Of a stretch of 64,000 bases of DNA, positions 36,645 through 49,439 are shown piece after piece. A program made the position numbers and the translations under genes. Each line of letters begins with the position of its first letter. Within the stretch, counting starts at the first letter, position 1. The notes beneath the pieces were generated by a model. The model ran no database searches, had not been told where the DNA came from, and worked only from the letters and a program-made list of their open reading frames with translations. The DNA is from Apoda limacodes. Lineage: Eukaryota; Arthropoda; Insecta; Lepidoptera; Limacodidae. Location: contig OX291542.1 in assembly GCA_946406115.1 (NCBI GenBank), forward strand, positions 27,167,321 to 27,231,320, given 5' to 3'.

Positions 36645-37110
36645 GTTTAAATGAATACATCCTATTCAACTAGAATTGTCACATATACGTCCCTCATATC
36701 GGATCATCTTTCAAGTTATTGTAATTCTTGAACAACAGTGGTGTGGGAAGTGGTCGTTTGGTAAAATAACAATGGATTTAACAGTAAAAATAGAAAGATT
36801 TTACCTACCATTAAAATCCCTATTGTGGTCCTGGAGTCCTCTCCGGGTTGTGAGAGAGCGTGGTTGTGATTTTGATGCATTTCCGCCTCAATTCTGTCCA
36901 TTTCGTGGCGCCACTGTCGCGTACACGTGTTTAAGTCAAACGAATGCTCCCGCTCACCGTCTACTTACCAGTGTGCACCATTTCTTTTCGTCATTGCGTC
37001 TCACCAGGTAGGCCTCAATCGGAGAGGACTTCAGGACCAGAATAAGGATTTTAATGGTAGGTAAAACCTTTCTATCGTGGCCCCTACGTCCTCTCCGGGT
37101 TGTGAGACGT
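36645..37110. mobile_element. Repeat with 52-bp inverted ends and a conserved inner segment
   Basis: 36,651-36,790 resembles the left edge of duplication copy A (1-40 plus 1,235-1,310). Next, 36,792-36,846 (agaaagattttacctaccat...) and 37,023-37,074 form an imperfect inverted repeat. The inner part (36,850-37,010) matches 44,480-44,670 in the opposite orientation. 'cctctccgggttgtgag' recurs at 36,838 and 37,091. The plus-strand frame is open over most of the inner part in both copies, but no family was recognised. Confidence 0.55.
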
Positions 37111-37119
37111 GTCTGTTAT

Positions 37120-38860
37120 CACCTGGTGAGTGGTTCGGTCTGCTTATAAATAAGTGCTTTATTAATGCAAACAAAAAGAATAAGAATTAAATACCTTTGC
37201 AACGTATTCAAACAAAAAGAACGTAATCCATCATTAATATACACAAAAAAATTTAGGATTTGTTGATTAGATACCTTAGTCAAAAACTTATTAAATAATA
37301 CATCTTAGTTAAACTGGTTGAAAATCGTAGACGAAACGAAACAAAATTATTTTATTATATTTCTCTTGAATTACCTATTTTAATCCTTTTTAATATATTT
37401 TTTTTGAAAATTCCAAAATATGAAAAATAAGGAATTTAAATAAAGACATTCATTGCACACAAAAACAAAATAAAACATAAATAGTGATTATATATGTAGC
37501 CTAGTAGTTTTCTAAAGTGCTAGACTGTAAGCTCAGAGCGTAGACTACGGGCTACAGTGCATGAACACGTTTTAAAATCTCTTCTATGTCAGGCGATTGA
37601 ACGGTATGTTGCTTACAGTCTACGCTAAACTACAGAGGGTCAAATTAACATTAAAAAAAAGCAATAGAAAATATTTGGATGTTCCAAATATCCAATTGGA
37701 ACTTATATAACAAATCTAGCTGTGCCGGCGTTTAATGTCGGCATCCTGTAGTATTTTACATTACATTTATCACACCAACGATACAACGTGTTCAGTTAAT
37801 AAATAATGCCAAATTTGTCTTCAGATCATCAGATGCAAGGGAATTTATACATAACCAAAACACGATACTCAATTTCATTATCTCTAGCTTATTCTTGTGG
37901 GAGGTGCTTTCCGTATAAGCATTAAAAAAAAAACAGGGAGTGAATGTAATAAAGAAACCTTGACCGAAAATATTTCCAGAATTTAACACTAATGGAAAAA
38001 TCGCTCCAATGCAAAAATAAATTGTGCCCAGGTGGAACCGTTTCAGTAATTCTGCCTTGCTCGTTCCCTTTTAACCTTCTAAAGTATGAAAATAAAGAAA
38101 TTACATAACAAAGATGGAAATATTATTGATGTATTAATTTACCATCTACCTCAAGCACTGTAAGTCACTAAAGCAACATTTTCTTCTGTCAAGTTTTTCA
38201 TTCATTCATTCAAGAAAAGAAACTCTGTCCCCAAATCAGCATGCTTCCCGTTTCGGTTGCACGACATTCGACGGGGGATGTCCACACATTGTTTATGTTT
38301 ACTAAGTAACACTGATTATTCTGGATTTGTAGTGGGTCACAAAACGCATTTGCGCGTAGGTTTGCTCGCCAGAACGTTCGCTCCCAATATGGCTTTAAAA
38401 TCTCAATTAAATACGCCAAGGTAACTACGTACCTTAAGTATCGAGGATGATAGAGGAAAGACTTAGGCCAGCTGGTGAGGCTGTCGGTATTGGTGGTCTT
38501 CACAGATCATAGGATCATGTGATCTCGCTCGGAGGCAGATAGGTAAATCTCCTGAAAAGTTTCTCGCACAGCGTGTGAAAACAGGTATCATTTTGGTAGA
38601 GGATTTCCTCTATATTCGACGTTCCTTTAGGGTATTTAAAGCCACAAGGACTAGCAAAAAGTCAATAGGTGTTTATGACAGCAGGTTGCTTGGTTCCAAG
38701 TGTGTTTCAAGTCAGCTTACACTGATTTTCTGATTGTATAAGGATCTTAAAGTTGTATTTCGTTGATTCTGATTCAAATGCCAATAATTTTGTCCTTTAT
38801 TTCACTATCCGGCCATCTTCTCCGGCACTGACCGTATGTTGACTGGCACGACCAATTCAC
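37120..38860. other. Intergenic, nothing recognised
   Basis: A 97-codon open frame (38,503-38,210, minus strand) has no recognisable domain. The remainder is AT-rich and featureless. Confidence 0.35.
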
Positions 38861-38867
38861 AAAATAT

Positions 38868-39435
38868 GGTCTCCCTATAGGGGACTCCCTCCTGGGTGAG
38901 TGCTGGTTCTGATCACTCGTCAAATAGAGCCTTTCTAGAAGGGACTTTAACCTCTTGAAAGAATCCACGGCCAGAATACAAATGCTGTAAAATTCAGACT
39001 TCCTAGAAGGGACTTTACCCTCCTGGAAGAGTGCAAGCTCTGATCATTCGTCAAATTGAGCCTTCCTAGGAGACTCTTAACCCTCCTAGAAGAATGCACG
39101 GCCAGAATACAAATACTGTAAAGTTCAGTCTCTGATCACTCATCAAATTAAGCCTTTCTAGAAGGGACTTTACCCTCCTGAAAGAATGCACGGCCCGAAT
39201 ACAAATGCTGTAAAATTCAGACTTCCTAGGAGGGACTTTACCCTTCTGGAAGAATGCATGGCCAGAATACAAATGCTGTAAAATTCAGACTTCCTAGGAG
39301 GGACTTTACCCTCCTGGAAGAGTACAAGCTCTGATCACTCGTCAAATTGAGCCTTCCTAGGTAGACTTTACCCACCTAGAAGAATGCACGGCCAGAATAC
39401 AAAACCTGTTAAATTTAGTCTCCCTAGCAGGGACT
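38868..39435. repeat. Hairpin minisatellite (composite tandem array)
   Basis: About eight repeats of the core 'cttcctaggagggacttta' plus 'ccctcctggaag' occur. Each core is self-complementary (cttcc..ggaggg / ccctcc..ggaag), a stem of about 11-12 bp with a short loop. Cores are joined by two alternating spacers: 'agtgcaagctctgatcactc...gtcaaattgagc' and 'aatgcacggccagaatac...gtaaaattcag'. Confidence 0.85.
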
Positions 39436-39950
39436 TAGGGTGGACGGACGAGCGGCTAGAGATTACATAACTTCAACAATCTAACACCAAACAAATTCAC
39501 TGTCAAACCCTAATCTTCGTAGACTATATTATTTTAATCTGCTACCAAATTGGTTAATGTACCAAAAAAAAATATAAATAGACTATATTTCGACTTATCC
39601 GTAGAACAGAGTCCGATGAGATCATGGAGCAAAAACAAGTTAAATAGCTAGACGAGATAAGAAACAAGAACTCTACAGACGTGCGTTTTTAGAATTATTG
39701 TATCTTATTTCGTTTCGGGAATATAGAATCGAATAACGTTCTATCTGACATTAGCTCCGCACAAAAATGCACAAAGTGATTAAGCGACGACTTGCGGGGA
39801 ATGGGGGCGGCGCGGGAGCCGCGTCCGTTCGTCAGTCCGGCCGCTGTTTGTTGGAAAACAGGTGTTTTTGTGTTATGCACTAAGATTTTTTTCCGTAAAA
39901 AATATTTAATGTTTACTAAAGTTTTTGAATGAAAAAACATTTTTTAAGAG

Positions 39951-42634
39951 ATGTCACGTTCACGCAAAATGTTGGATATGCTTAAAGAAAATGCAGAAAG
40001 GTCTAAGCTTACTTCATCATTTTCAAATGTTCCTGCTATTTATACGAAAAACAGTGAAAATGATGGTAAGTTGACGATTTTCAGTTGTATTATTTCGTGA
40101 TAAAGACTATTAAGTTTTTAAATTATTAAATATTGTATCTATATAGCTTATTTGTCTCAGTAACAGTTGTGGGCGATCGATTTTAACATAGGACGTTTTT
40201 TTGACGCAGATGTGTAGAAACGCATTTTAGTGCGAAAATATTATTGGCATACTAATGCTTATTAATAGGGTAGTCATTTTTTCTGTAATAATAAAGAGTA
40301 AATAATAGGCATTATCAATCACTAGGACGATTTTGTACGAACATTATTGAACTTCTAAGCGTTTATGTGAATATAGGACGTTTTTTTACGAAATCTATGG
40401 TACGCTTTGTTAGTTCAATACTAAGATGGGACTTTGTTCCTGGAATAATGAAATTAGTTAACATTGTTCATTAAAAAACATCTTTAAATATAACGGTTTT
40501 TATTTAAATTGTTAAATCAATTGCTAGTTTACATTTGTTTTGCTACATACATATTATAAATGATATTTTATGAATAACTATAATAATAATTTTGCAGTTT
40601 TTTTTTATTTCAGTTGTGAATGTTGATGACAATGATGAAAACGGCATTACACAACAAACGTCACCTTTGCCTCCTGGTGCAGAAGAAATCAGTCAAAATC
40701 TATCGGATATATGGAAAAAAGTTCTGCATGAAAATGATGGACCTAAAGAAATTACCTGCGACAGGATGTTTATAGCTAGTACATTTTCTTGGGAAGTGCC
40801 TTCAAGTTTTGAAAATTCACCTTTAATACAGCTTGAAGAGTTGTTAGAAGTTTCTGACTACAGATCTACTCCGCTTAATTGTGAACTGTCTGTGCCGACT
40901 CCTATGCCGTCTCCTACTAATGTCCATTCGATCTGCGATAACACATTCTGCCCTTATCATGGTGATAGTTCTTCCGTGATCTCTTCGTCGTCATTTAGCA
41001 CCATGAATTCACCTGCTACTTCGCACTCAAGCCATCACACCGTATCTCCTAAAACAACTAGAAAACGACAGAAAAGAATGGACAGACCTTAAACGCAAAT
41101 GTCTTCAGAACCTAGGTAAAAAATTTGTAACGAAAAAGGGAAAAGCCGTAGATGAGAAAACGATGGGGCCATCATGCAAATGCCGTTAAAAATGCCGTGA
41201 TAAAATATCTCACCAACAGCGGTTAGACTGCTTCACAAAATTTTGGCAATTGGGGGATCGAGCTATGCAGTGGAATTTCATCATTAACTATTCCCTTAAA
41301 ATGAAGAAGAAAAGATGTCTAAATCAAGATACTCCTAATAATAGAAAACATTCTTTTAAATATTATCTGCCACTGATCACAGGTTCTAGTGACTCTCAAT
41401 GCGAGAAAACTCAAGTATGCCAAACTATGTTTATCAATACTCTTAGCGTTTCAACTCGCATCTGAAAGACTGCGTAGAAGAAGTATGATGAAAGTGCTAT
41501 TTTAGAGGAGGACAGGCGGTGTCACCACGACAATCATAAAATTGTTATGGATGATTCAATGAAACAAAGCGTTTGTGACCATGTTAGGGCATTTGTCCCT
41601 GTTGAATCGCATTATATACGCAAGAATAGCCAAAAGCTATACCTACAAGGAGACTTAAGTATTGCCAAAATGTTTAAATTGTATCTTGATTGGTTCGACC
41701 CCGAGAAATACACCTCTAAAGCTACTAAAGAACGCCAGTATCGTGACATTGTCAACTCAAGTTTCAATCTAGCTTTCCATATCCCCAAAAAGGATCAGTG
41801 CGACGAATGTCACGTTTTCCGGATGAAAAAGAATCCAACGGACCAAGAAAAAGAAACTTTTCAACAACAGAAGACTAATAAAAAGTCGCAAGGGATTAAA
41901 ATAGCCAGGATAAAAAAGACGCTGAGGAGTCAAATGGAAACATGGTTACTGCAGTATTTGATATTGAAAAGGTATTACAGTGGCCTCATGGCAATCTAAG
42001 CATATTTTATTATAAGAGGAAGCTATCTTTTTTTAACTTTACGGTCTTTGATATGGGTAAAAGGAAGGCTGTCTGCTATATGTGGGATGAATCTGTGGCA
42101 AAACGTGGCGTTACTGAAGTTAGAAGTTGCCATTTAAATTTTATCCAAGCCAATGTTGACCAAGGGGTCAAAGAGTTTCGCTTTTGGTCAGACAATTGTG
42201 CTGGCCAGAATCGTAACCGCTTTGTATTTTCATTGTACGTTTTTGCCGCAAAAAACACACCGGTTTTTAAAGAAGGGACACACCCAAAATGAGGGGGACA
42301 GTGTCCACGCTGTCATTGAGAGAGCTTCTCAAACCAAAACTATCTATATCCCTCATGAATGGCGTTTATTAGTAAGATGGTCCAGAACGGAGCAGAACCC
42401 TATGTTGTCCGAAACGTAACCCAGAATGACGTGTTTGACTTCAAATGTCTTGTAAATAATAAAATTTGGATGAAGGACATTAAGGGTAAAAAGATTAATT
42501 GGAGTAACATTCGAGAAATTCATGCAGACGGTAGTGATCCTAACAAATTGTTTTTTAAATATGACCTGACTCATCCTGATTATAATATTTTAGTGACTCG
42601 AGGTAACACGAGAATTCAGTACAAACTAAGCTAA
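39951..42634 (+). pseudogene. Unclassified DDE-like transposase gene with an intron and SDNCAGQNRNR motif
   Basis: Exon 1 (39,951-40,065) starts MSRSRKMLDMLKENAERS and ends in phase 1 at GGTAAG. Exon 2 begins at 40,614 after tttatttcag, giving ...SENDVVNVDDNDENG. Downstream are a Ser/Pro-rich stretch, a Cys-rich block (GPSCKCR, KCRDKIS) followed by CFTKFWQLGDRAMQWNFI (41,160-41,290), KKDQCDECHVFRMKK (41,790-41,830), FDIEKVLQWPHGNLSIFYYK (41,955), CYMWDESVAKRG, FRFWSDNCAGQNRNRFVFSL (42,175-42,235) and HTQNEGDSVHAVIERAS (42,282). It ends near 42,634. The ordered acidic residues (FD, SDN, NEGD) suggest a DDE/RNase-H-like enzyme. Similar proteins are multicopy in insects; I believe the domain is catalogued as DUF7869, from memory. 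Frameshifts near 41,085, 41,900 and 42,290 and stops near 41,190 make it defective. Termini were not found. Confidence 0.75.
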
Positions 42635-42849
42635 AACCTGCATTTTCAAAACCTATTATAATTCCTTCCAAATGATGACCTATCGGAGTAAGAAATGTTT
42701 TAGATATTTTCTTTGCTCCTTTTATTAGAGACAAATTCTTCCTACTGATTTAGCGAAACAATGTCAATTATAATAAGTACTCAATTAAGTAATCTAATGT
42801 TTGTCCAGGGTTTGTTACGACTTAAGACTGATTTTTAAAGGTGCAAGTC

Positions 42850-42915
42850 CGAGAGCGACTGCAGGCCGCAGTGCTGCCTGCGGCTGCAGTCGACTGCATT
42901 GCTGCCTGCAGTCGC
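42850..42915. repeat. GC-rich nested palindrome (ctgcag cluster)
   Basis: 'gcgactgcaggc' at 42,856 pairs with 'gcctgcagtcgc' ending 42,914. Inner blocks (ccgcagtgctgcctgcgg; tgcagtcgactgca) are themselves palindromic. It sits just 3' of the decayed transposase gene and may belong to that element's 3' end. Confidence 0.75.
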
Positions 42916-43059
42916 GGCTCTTTAATTCCAAGAATGGAAACATGTGCAGTCTGCAGTCTATCGTATTCCGTAAAACAACGTATAATATTCACTACTACCC
43001 CGCTCTTCATCCATAAAACGTCCTATGTTTATATGGAACTCACTATCTCGTGAAATAAA

Positions 43060-44440
43060 AGGAAATAAAACTTACACTACATAGCATTTAACTAAGCTAG
43101 GGCGTTGTTACAACATATCAAAAAATTAAAATGTCAAGACTCACCGTTTAAAAGTTACACATGTCAACAGCTTCTCTAACCTCTACTGAAACCTATCAAC
43201 CCTACAGATCGGACTTTATTCTATGGATGAGTCGATTTATAAATATCTTGAAAGGTAGATCCTGTCATTTTAATCCTGTTAATTGTACATTTTGCCCTGA
43301 ATACTAATCTTTTTCAAAAGGATTATTTCGGAATGTTAAATGTAACTACATACGTTTGCCCTTTTCAGGAAAAAAAAAAGAACACTCGGGGATTTGTAAT
43401 GATTAGCACGGGTTCCTAGCACCTTATAGGTTAATTCTTTATAATTATGCAATTTCGGAGGTAACTAAGTACCTACTCGGTTGAGGGTAGTTTATTTTTC
43501 TTGCATAATTGAAACCAATTTACAAGTATTTATCGATTATGGCATTGCAACTTTAATATGATTGTAAGTCATTACAGAAAACCCGTATTTTATAAGAATT
43601 TAAGCAATTTTCGTTAGTGTAGTTAGTTATTTAATTGCGAAATCCAGTTATTGTAAATAGGATTTTTTGGCTAGGATTCGCTATAATATTGACTCATTTG
43701 AAATATAAACTTTTTAGATGCCAATGGGACATGTGTGGCAAAGCTCAAAAAAAAGCGAAATATCTTCAAAAATTACATCAAATGCCAAGAATGTTATCAT
43801 GAGCATCATAAATTGAGTCTAATTTCCTAAAATTTGGAGCGGCCATATGATTTTAACATTTTATTTCCATTAATATAAGATAAATCTTACCATTTCTGTT
43901 AAAAAAACGTAAGATTTTAATTACTCCAATGCAAATTTTAAATTATTCTGCTTTGCCACACTTTTTCTTATCCTATAAAACAGTTCTAAAGTCACAAAAG
44001 TAACTATTACTAATTGCCCTCGGAATCCTTAGAACGTTTGAAGACCGGTAACTAAAGCTACAGAGGGACTGATAAAATCTGTGAAAGTACTAACCTGAGA
44101 ACTCAATAGACCAAACCTCGTTTGCCACGTGTTATTCGGCGCAGTAATTGGAGCGACCGAGCGCTCGCTTTCGCGCCGCTGTGGCCTGTCGCTAGCTTGA
44201 CTATTTTACTAGCTTGAGGTTGGCAAGCTAAACTGCTGCGATACTGCTGGAACGGGTGCGGCGCTAGCGTGTCCAGCCCGCATTTGAGGGATTCGCACTT
44301 GCTTCATCGCGGTCTTTGAACACGACATTACACGGGACTCCGCGGATCTCCAGAGAATAGTCTATTGCGAAAGCGACGCCAAACGGCTTAACTATTGTCA
44401 CAGAATCACGGTTACTAAAAATAACACTTTATTCTAAACT
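43060..44440. other. Intergenic, nothing recognised
   Basis: Mostly AT-rich. A GC-rich patch (about 44,140-44,350) lacks an open frame or recognisable motif. Confidence 0.35.
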
Positions 44441-44444
44441 AATA

Positions 44445-44690
44445 TCAATATTTTAATTCCGTAACCGATTTTAATTTGCGAGGCGGTACCGATGCCGACA
44501 AAATCCAACGACGCAATGACGAAAAGAAATGGTGCACACTGGTAAGTAGACGGTGAGCGGGAGCATTCGTTTGACTTAACCACGTGTACGCGACAGTGGC
44601 GCAACGAAATGGACAGAATTGAGACGGAAATGCATCAAATTCACAACCACGCTCTCTCAAAACCCGAAGAGGACGTAGGGGCCACAAAAA
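44445..44690 (-). repeat. Copy of the 36.8-kb repeat, inverted, at the left edge of duplication copy B
   Basis: Its reverse complement matches 36,829-37,005 ('cctacgtcctct', 'gagcgtggttgtga', 'ccgctcaccgtctacttacc'). The minus strand is open for 80 codons, like the 36.8-kb copy. It ends exactly where similarity to copy A begins, so it may mark a breakpoint. Confidence 0.6.
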
Positions 44691-45275
44691 AGAATTTCAT
44701 AAAACACTAAGGGGTTGAAAGTTGTAAATGTTTTTTTAATCACTGTCACTCACTGGTAACGGCATGACACCTTATTACTTACCTACATAATTTTGAATTG
44801 GCACAGCACTAGAACTTGGGCCAGGAGTCCCGAATTTGAAAATTTTTTGGAAACCCAGGGCCTGCGTTGCTATCGTTACGCGCTGCCCCTCGCGTCGCAC
44901 AGCATTCCCTACCTCAATGGACCCGAAAATGTGTTACTGAGCATGGTTCAACTTATTTGCAGCGACCTATACATAGTTTTTTATTCTACAAGATTATTTT
45001 TTTATTTAGACACATTTTGTTATTATGAGAAAATATTAACAACAAATATTTTTGTATACATTGCGTGTCTGTCTATTCCAGGCCTAAAAATAATTTAACT
45101 ATCACATACAAAATCTTTGCGCGCGTTCCTGTATTTGGCTGTGGATCTATATATCTATACATTACAGCCGCGGCCCGCAAACGCAGCATAACCGGGTGAT
45201 CGTGAGTATACATCACAAAATCCAGTTATGCTCAGTTGTGGCCAAGGCTTGTAGAGTGCTTACCTCAAACATGCG

Positions 45276-46330
45276 TGTAAAAAAATAATTACATTGACAA
45301 CTGTATTGACGTATTGATTAAAGTAATAAAAATAGTTTAGGTAATTTTGCCGCCAATTCGCCGCGTTCAAATGTCGATTTCTTTTTTTGGTTTTTTAAAT
45401 TATTTTAATCGCGCATTCTTCTTGTGCTGGTTCGAAATTTAAATAAATCTCTTTAGTTATCAATGTTTTGGTTTAAAAAAGTTCGTTCCATTCTCAAATT
45501 TCTTATTTGACCGCTCGAGCGGACGGCTAAAACATTGCGGGTCGCTATTTGATATTGTACTGCAAGTACGATTTATCCCAAAGAAGCTTGTGCAAGATAT
45601 AGTCGTACCTTCATCGCAGCATGTTTGAGAAGACATTTTAAATTTAAAGGGGCAACACAAATAAAATCAGTAATAGTCTTACTTAATAGATTACTGTCGA
45701 GGCCGTGAATGTTGGCCTTTGGATTTGGATGGGTATGTGGAGTTTGAAAGATGAACCTCGTGGTTAGTCTGTAAATAATACAAATCCAGCAATGGCCTTA
45801 CGATCGAGACTTGTATAGAGCTATAGAGCATTAATCAAGAAACAGAATTATTGATTACAAAATGAAATAAAAAAAAAGTTCAAAACATAATATTAATTTT
45901 TATAAAATCCAGCGCAGCGGCGGCTTTGCAACGCCGTCGTTTTTGAAAAATTAACAATTATTTTGTTTATTTTTGTAGCAAGTCATACGAAAAAAATAAT
46001 ATAGGAAATTACTGTCGCCTTTTTTTGTCCAGAAAATATTTTTTTCTTTTTTTTATTATTAGGTATCCAGAATCGATTTCCTTTCTGTTTTCTTTTTTCA
46101 AATATAATTTGATCTTTTCATAGGATTTTAACATATATTATTTAGTGAGGAATTTGCTTAACTTAGCTAGGAAGAAGGCTGGTCTTTCTTCTTCTATACT
46201 TATACATATTTTTGTGTAACAGTTTAAGTTAAATTTACATAAGTTACTTATTTTTTAATTATTTGCTTGTCCTGTCTGTATTTTAACAGACAACAGTCGT
46301 TAGGGTCATGTTAGGATTTGTCTACCTCTC
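45276..46330. other. Copy-B-specific DNA, nothing recognised
   Basis: It replaces the left half of the palindromic MITE and its upstream flank. A 66-codon minus-strand frame (45,660-45,460) and AT-rich DNA were seen; no family was recognised. Confidence 0.35.
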
Positions 46331-47149
46331 TTAACTTAACTATTTTTATAACGATTAGTTTTCTTTGTAGAACATGTCTGCGAGTTTTATTTCGAGATTC
46401 TGCTAAAAGTGGCCGCCTTTAGCCAATCGATACCCGAAATAAAACTCGTGGACTTTTTGTAAAAACAATACAAAAGGTTGTGGAGACAGCAAATCATTAG
46501 TTAGTATTTTTATTTTTTTTACTTCCTTGAAATACGATTTGTATAAAGAATTAATTAATAATATCTAGTGGCGGTGCTAATGTAAAGTATATGGGGCTAA
46601 AAACGTTTTTCTTTTATAGATCTTAATCACCACATTCATAGATATATTCACAACCAACGCAACACTGAAGCAAAAGTCAACACATCCGGGAAAGGAATAG
46701 GGTATCCCTTAGCAAAGTAGAGATTGTCTTAATATTTAACAAGGGTTAGACATTTCCTGATTTAGTGACCCTTTTAGAAAGAACATAGATAATAGTACGT
46801 GAAACATGACACGGATGTTTGGAATTCTCAACTTAACACTTTTATTTGTAATATGTAATGTTTCAGTCACACGTCTCAATTAATGTTTAAAGTAATTTGG
46901 TGATCCAAACTCTAATATTATTTAGTATTACTTACTTAATATGTTACCTTGCTAGACTAGTCTCTCGTGCCTATTGTAGGTCTCCCGAAAACACTTGGAT
47001 AAAAATATTAAGAGGAATCAGAAATAGCACTTTTAGATTTCATACTTTTAAAGTATATTAAAAATAAAAAATGATTATTTGACCACGTTTTATCGATAAA
47101 TAGCCGAAGGTATTTATTGCAACGTTTAAGTTACAAACCCTTATCAGCC

Positions 47150-47400
47150 TTATACGTCCTCACTATTGGGACACGGTCTACCCTCGCCGAGGGTGATTGA
47201 GGCCGTGGACAATACGCGGGCCCAGTGTTGACATCACAAACGTAGTTTTTTTTGACGTATGCAGGTTTCCTCTCGATGTTGTTCTTCACCAAAAAGGAAA
47301 AGACTCATTGGTACACGCCAGGCTTGAACATCTACCACTCATGACACAATATGAAATCGAAACCCTTCGGCCATTACCGACAATAAGTCACAATTTTTTT
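47150..47400 (-). mobile_element. tRNA-headed SINE (copy B)
   Basis: Paralogous copy of the SINE at 2,929-3,190 with the same 'acgccaggcttgaacatct' head. Confidence 0.65.
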
Positions 47401-48464
47401 TTATTCTTGATTTAATTCTAAAGTATTTTTCTACTTACTAATAAATTAATTACTGCCTTCGTAACTTATGGTAAAATTTATAATAACAATGACATAAGTG
47501 GTGCACAATTAAGCCATATCCAAAAACAGTGTATTATTTAGTGGGATGAGACGCCATAGTTTGTATTTAAAATTTCTTGTTTCCATGTAATCATTCAAAA
47601 TTTTTATGTATTCTCTGGCAGTTTTGATCTGAAACATAAGTTGTAAACTATAATAACACATTGTCATACGAGTGAGGTATGTTGCACATTTATAACACTC
47701 AAGTATTACATCCCAAGCCGCCACTCGGAGGCTTCATTGAGCCATGCGTAATGACCAATGTTCAGCGTTTCATACGATATTATTCAATACACTGACACAG
47801 ATAAAAAAAACAAAAAAAAAAAAACAATAGTGCGTTAAAGATATTAATCGAAAAGATATGACAAGAAATAAATAACAATGCATATAGATTTAATATTTGT
47901 TTTCACATGGATGCCATGTTTAAATTGTATTATGGGTATAATGACACTTTCACAATTAAGACGAATCTAATGAATTTATAGTATATAATAACATACCGAT
48001 TTGATATAATATAATAAAACACACAAGATGAATACCGGTGTTTTTGAATGTTTGAAAAAATTATAAATAATCAAAACCTAGTAAAGTCATAAGTAAAAAG
48101 CGAAATGACAGAATAAGTGTTAAAAATAATTATGATGTCACACTAAAGAAATTTTGTAAAATTCTGCTGAAAAATATTTTGTAAAAACTTTTTTATTTTG
48201 CTATAGTAACACGTAATCTCAAAAAAAATTCAACTGGTCATCGATATAGCCCTGTACCAGATAGACGGACAGTATAAACTTAAAAATAGTGTCCAGTTGT
48301 TAAAATGAGGGTAAGGAATTTTAATAATAAAAAAAAAACTTTACCTAAGTTGAAAAGATCACATGCAAGGGATTTGTTTTTAACGAATATTTTTCTAACA
48401 TTAACTAACTAATTAATCGTATTTGTAAAAAAAACATAATAAAATCCCACATAATATAATAAAT

Positions 48465-48615
48465 ACGAAAGTTTGGATGTTTGTTACTCAATCAAGCTTC
48501 AACCACTAAACGGGTCGCAATAAAACTTGGCACAGATATACGTTAAATCCTGAAATAGGTCATAGACTATTTATAATTTATCCCCGAAAATTCAAAAGTT
48601 ACCGCAGGAGTAACT
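48465..48615 (-). repeat. Intronic interspersed repeat (copy B)
   Basis: Counterpart of 5,285-5,435 ('tttggatgtttgttactcaa', 'caaccactaaacgggtcg'). Confidence 0.65.
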
Positions 48616-49249
48616 ATAATAGCTGACAAAAGCTAGTAGAAAACATATCTTGAAAATGAGAAATATACGTCTTGTTTTTTTTGTGTGTTAAATCTGTATT
48701 TACTTATCGTTCTTCTTTAATTATGCATTGGCACACTATAAAGGGTTTATTAAGGTACTTACCACTCTCATCAAATATTCTGTGTAAGAGCAAAAACTGC
48801 ATTTTCTCAACTTCAACTGTTTGCAACTCGGTGACAATACAAACAGAGGACAGAGATAAAGAAACTTTCAACACGCGCAAAAGTATATACCCTAAGGAAT
48901 CTGCTGGTACCTAATAAAGAAAAATTGCATTAAATACTTTGTAATTATAACAAACATGGTATCAAAATATACGGTGGAGTATATGTTAGTATCTTATTCC
49001 GGAATTTTGTGTAATATATGTTTGGAACACCTAACTATTTATCAATGTCATTGAGCTGATTGAAGAAAAGCAGTAAAGTATCTGAATTAAATAACAATAT
49101 AAGCACCACTGAGGTGTTTTCTACGAGAGACCAGAAATTTTGTTTTACAATTAAAAGTGGCACAGCAAATAATACTTGTGAATATAGAAACCCCTACAAA
49201 CAAAATACAATAAATCTTGCTGATCTTTTTCAATTTGCTATTAATATGA

Positions 49250-49258
49250 ATATTGTAG
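49250..49258. repeat. Left 9-bp target-site duplication of the Foldback-like element
   Basis: atattgtag; the right copy is atatcgtag (61,055-61,063). The single-copy unoccupied equivalent in the paralog is atatcatgg (6639-6647). Confidence 0.85.
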
Positions 49259-49430
49259 ACCGGTGTGAAGTTAGCGGCCTAAGTTAGCGGCCTTTTATAA
49301 TCCGACCAAATTAAAAAGTAAAGGATTTTAATGAAATAATTTACTGAATTAAACGGATATACCAATAAATAGACCAAAATAATGAGAAACCGGTCAAAAA
49401 TTAAACAAATATATATATAATTTCAATAAT
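49259..49430 (+). repeat. Left terminal inverted repeat
   Basis: Opens with accggtgtgaa, then two direct copies of gttagcggcct, and ends in an AT-rich 'caaatatatatataatttc'. It differs from the right end (60,883-61,054) only at one a/t in 'ttttat(a/t)atccgacc'. Confidence 0.9.
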
Positions 49431-49439
49431 AAAAAATTA

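Noticed and set aside
38210..38503. 97-codon minus-strand frame
   Set aside because: No recognisable motif, no splice context, no second copy; insufficient support for a gene.
38868..39435. CRISPR-like array
   Set aside because: Spacers are themselves repeated in two types and repeats vary; the context is eukaryotic. It is a hairpin minisatellite.
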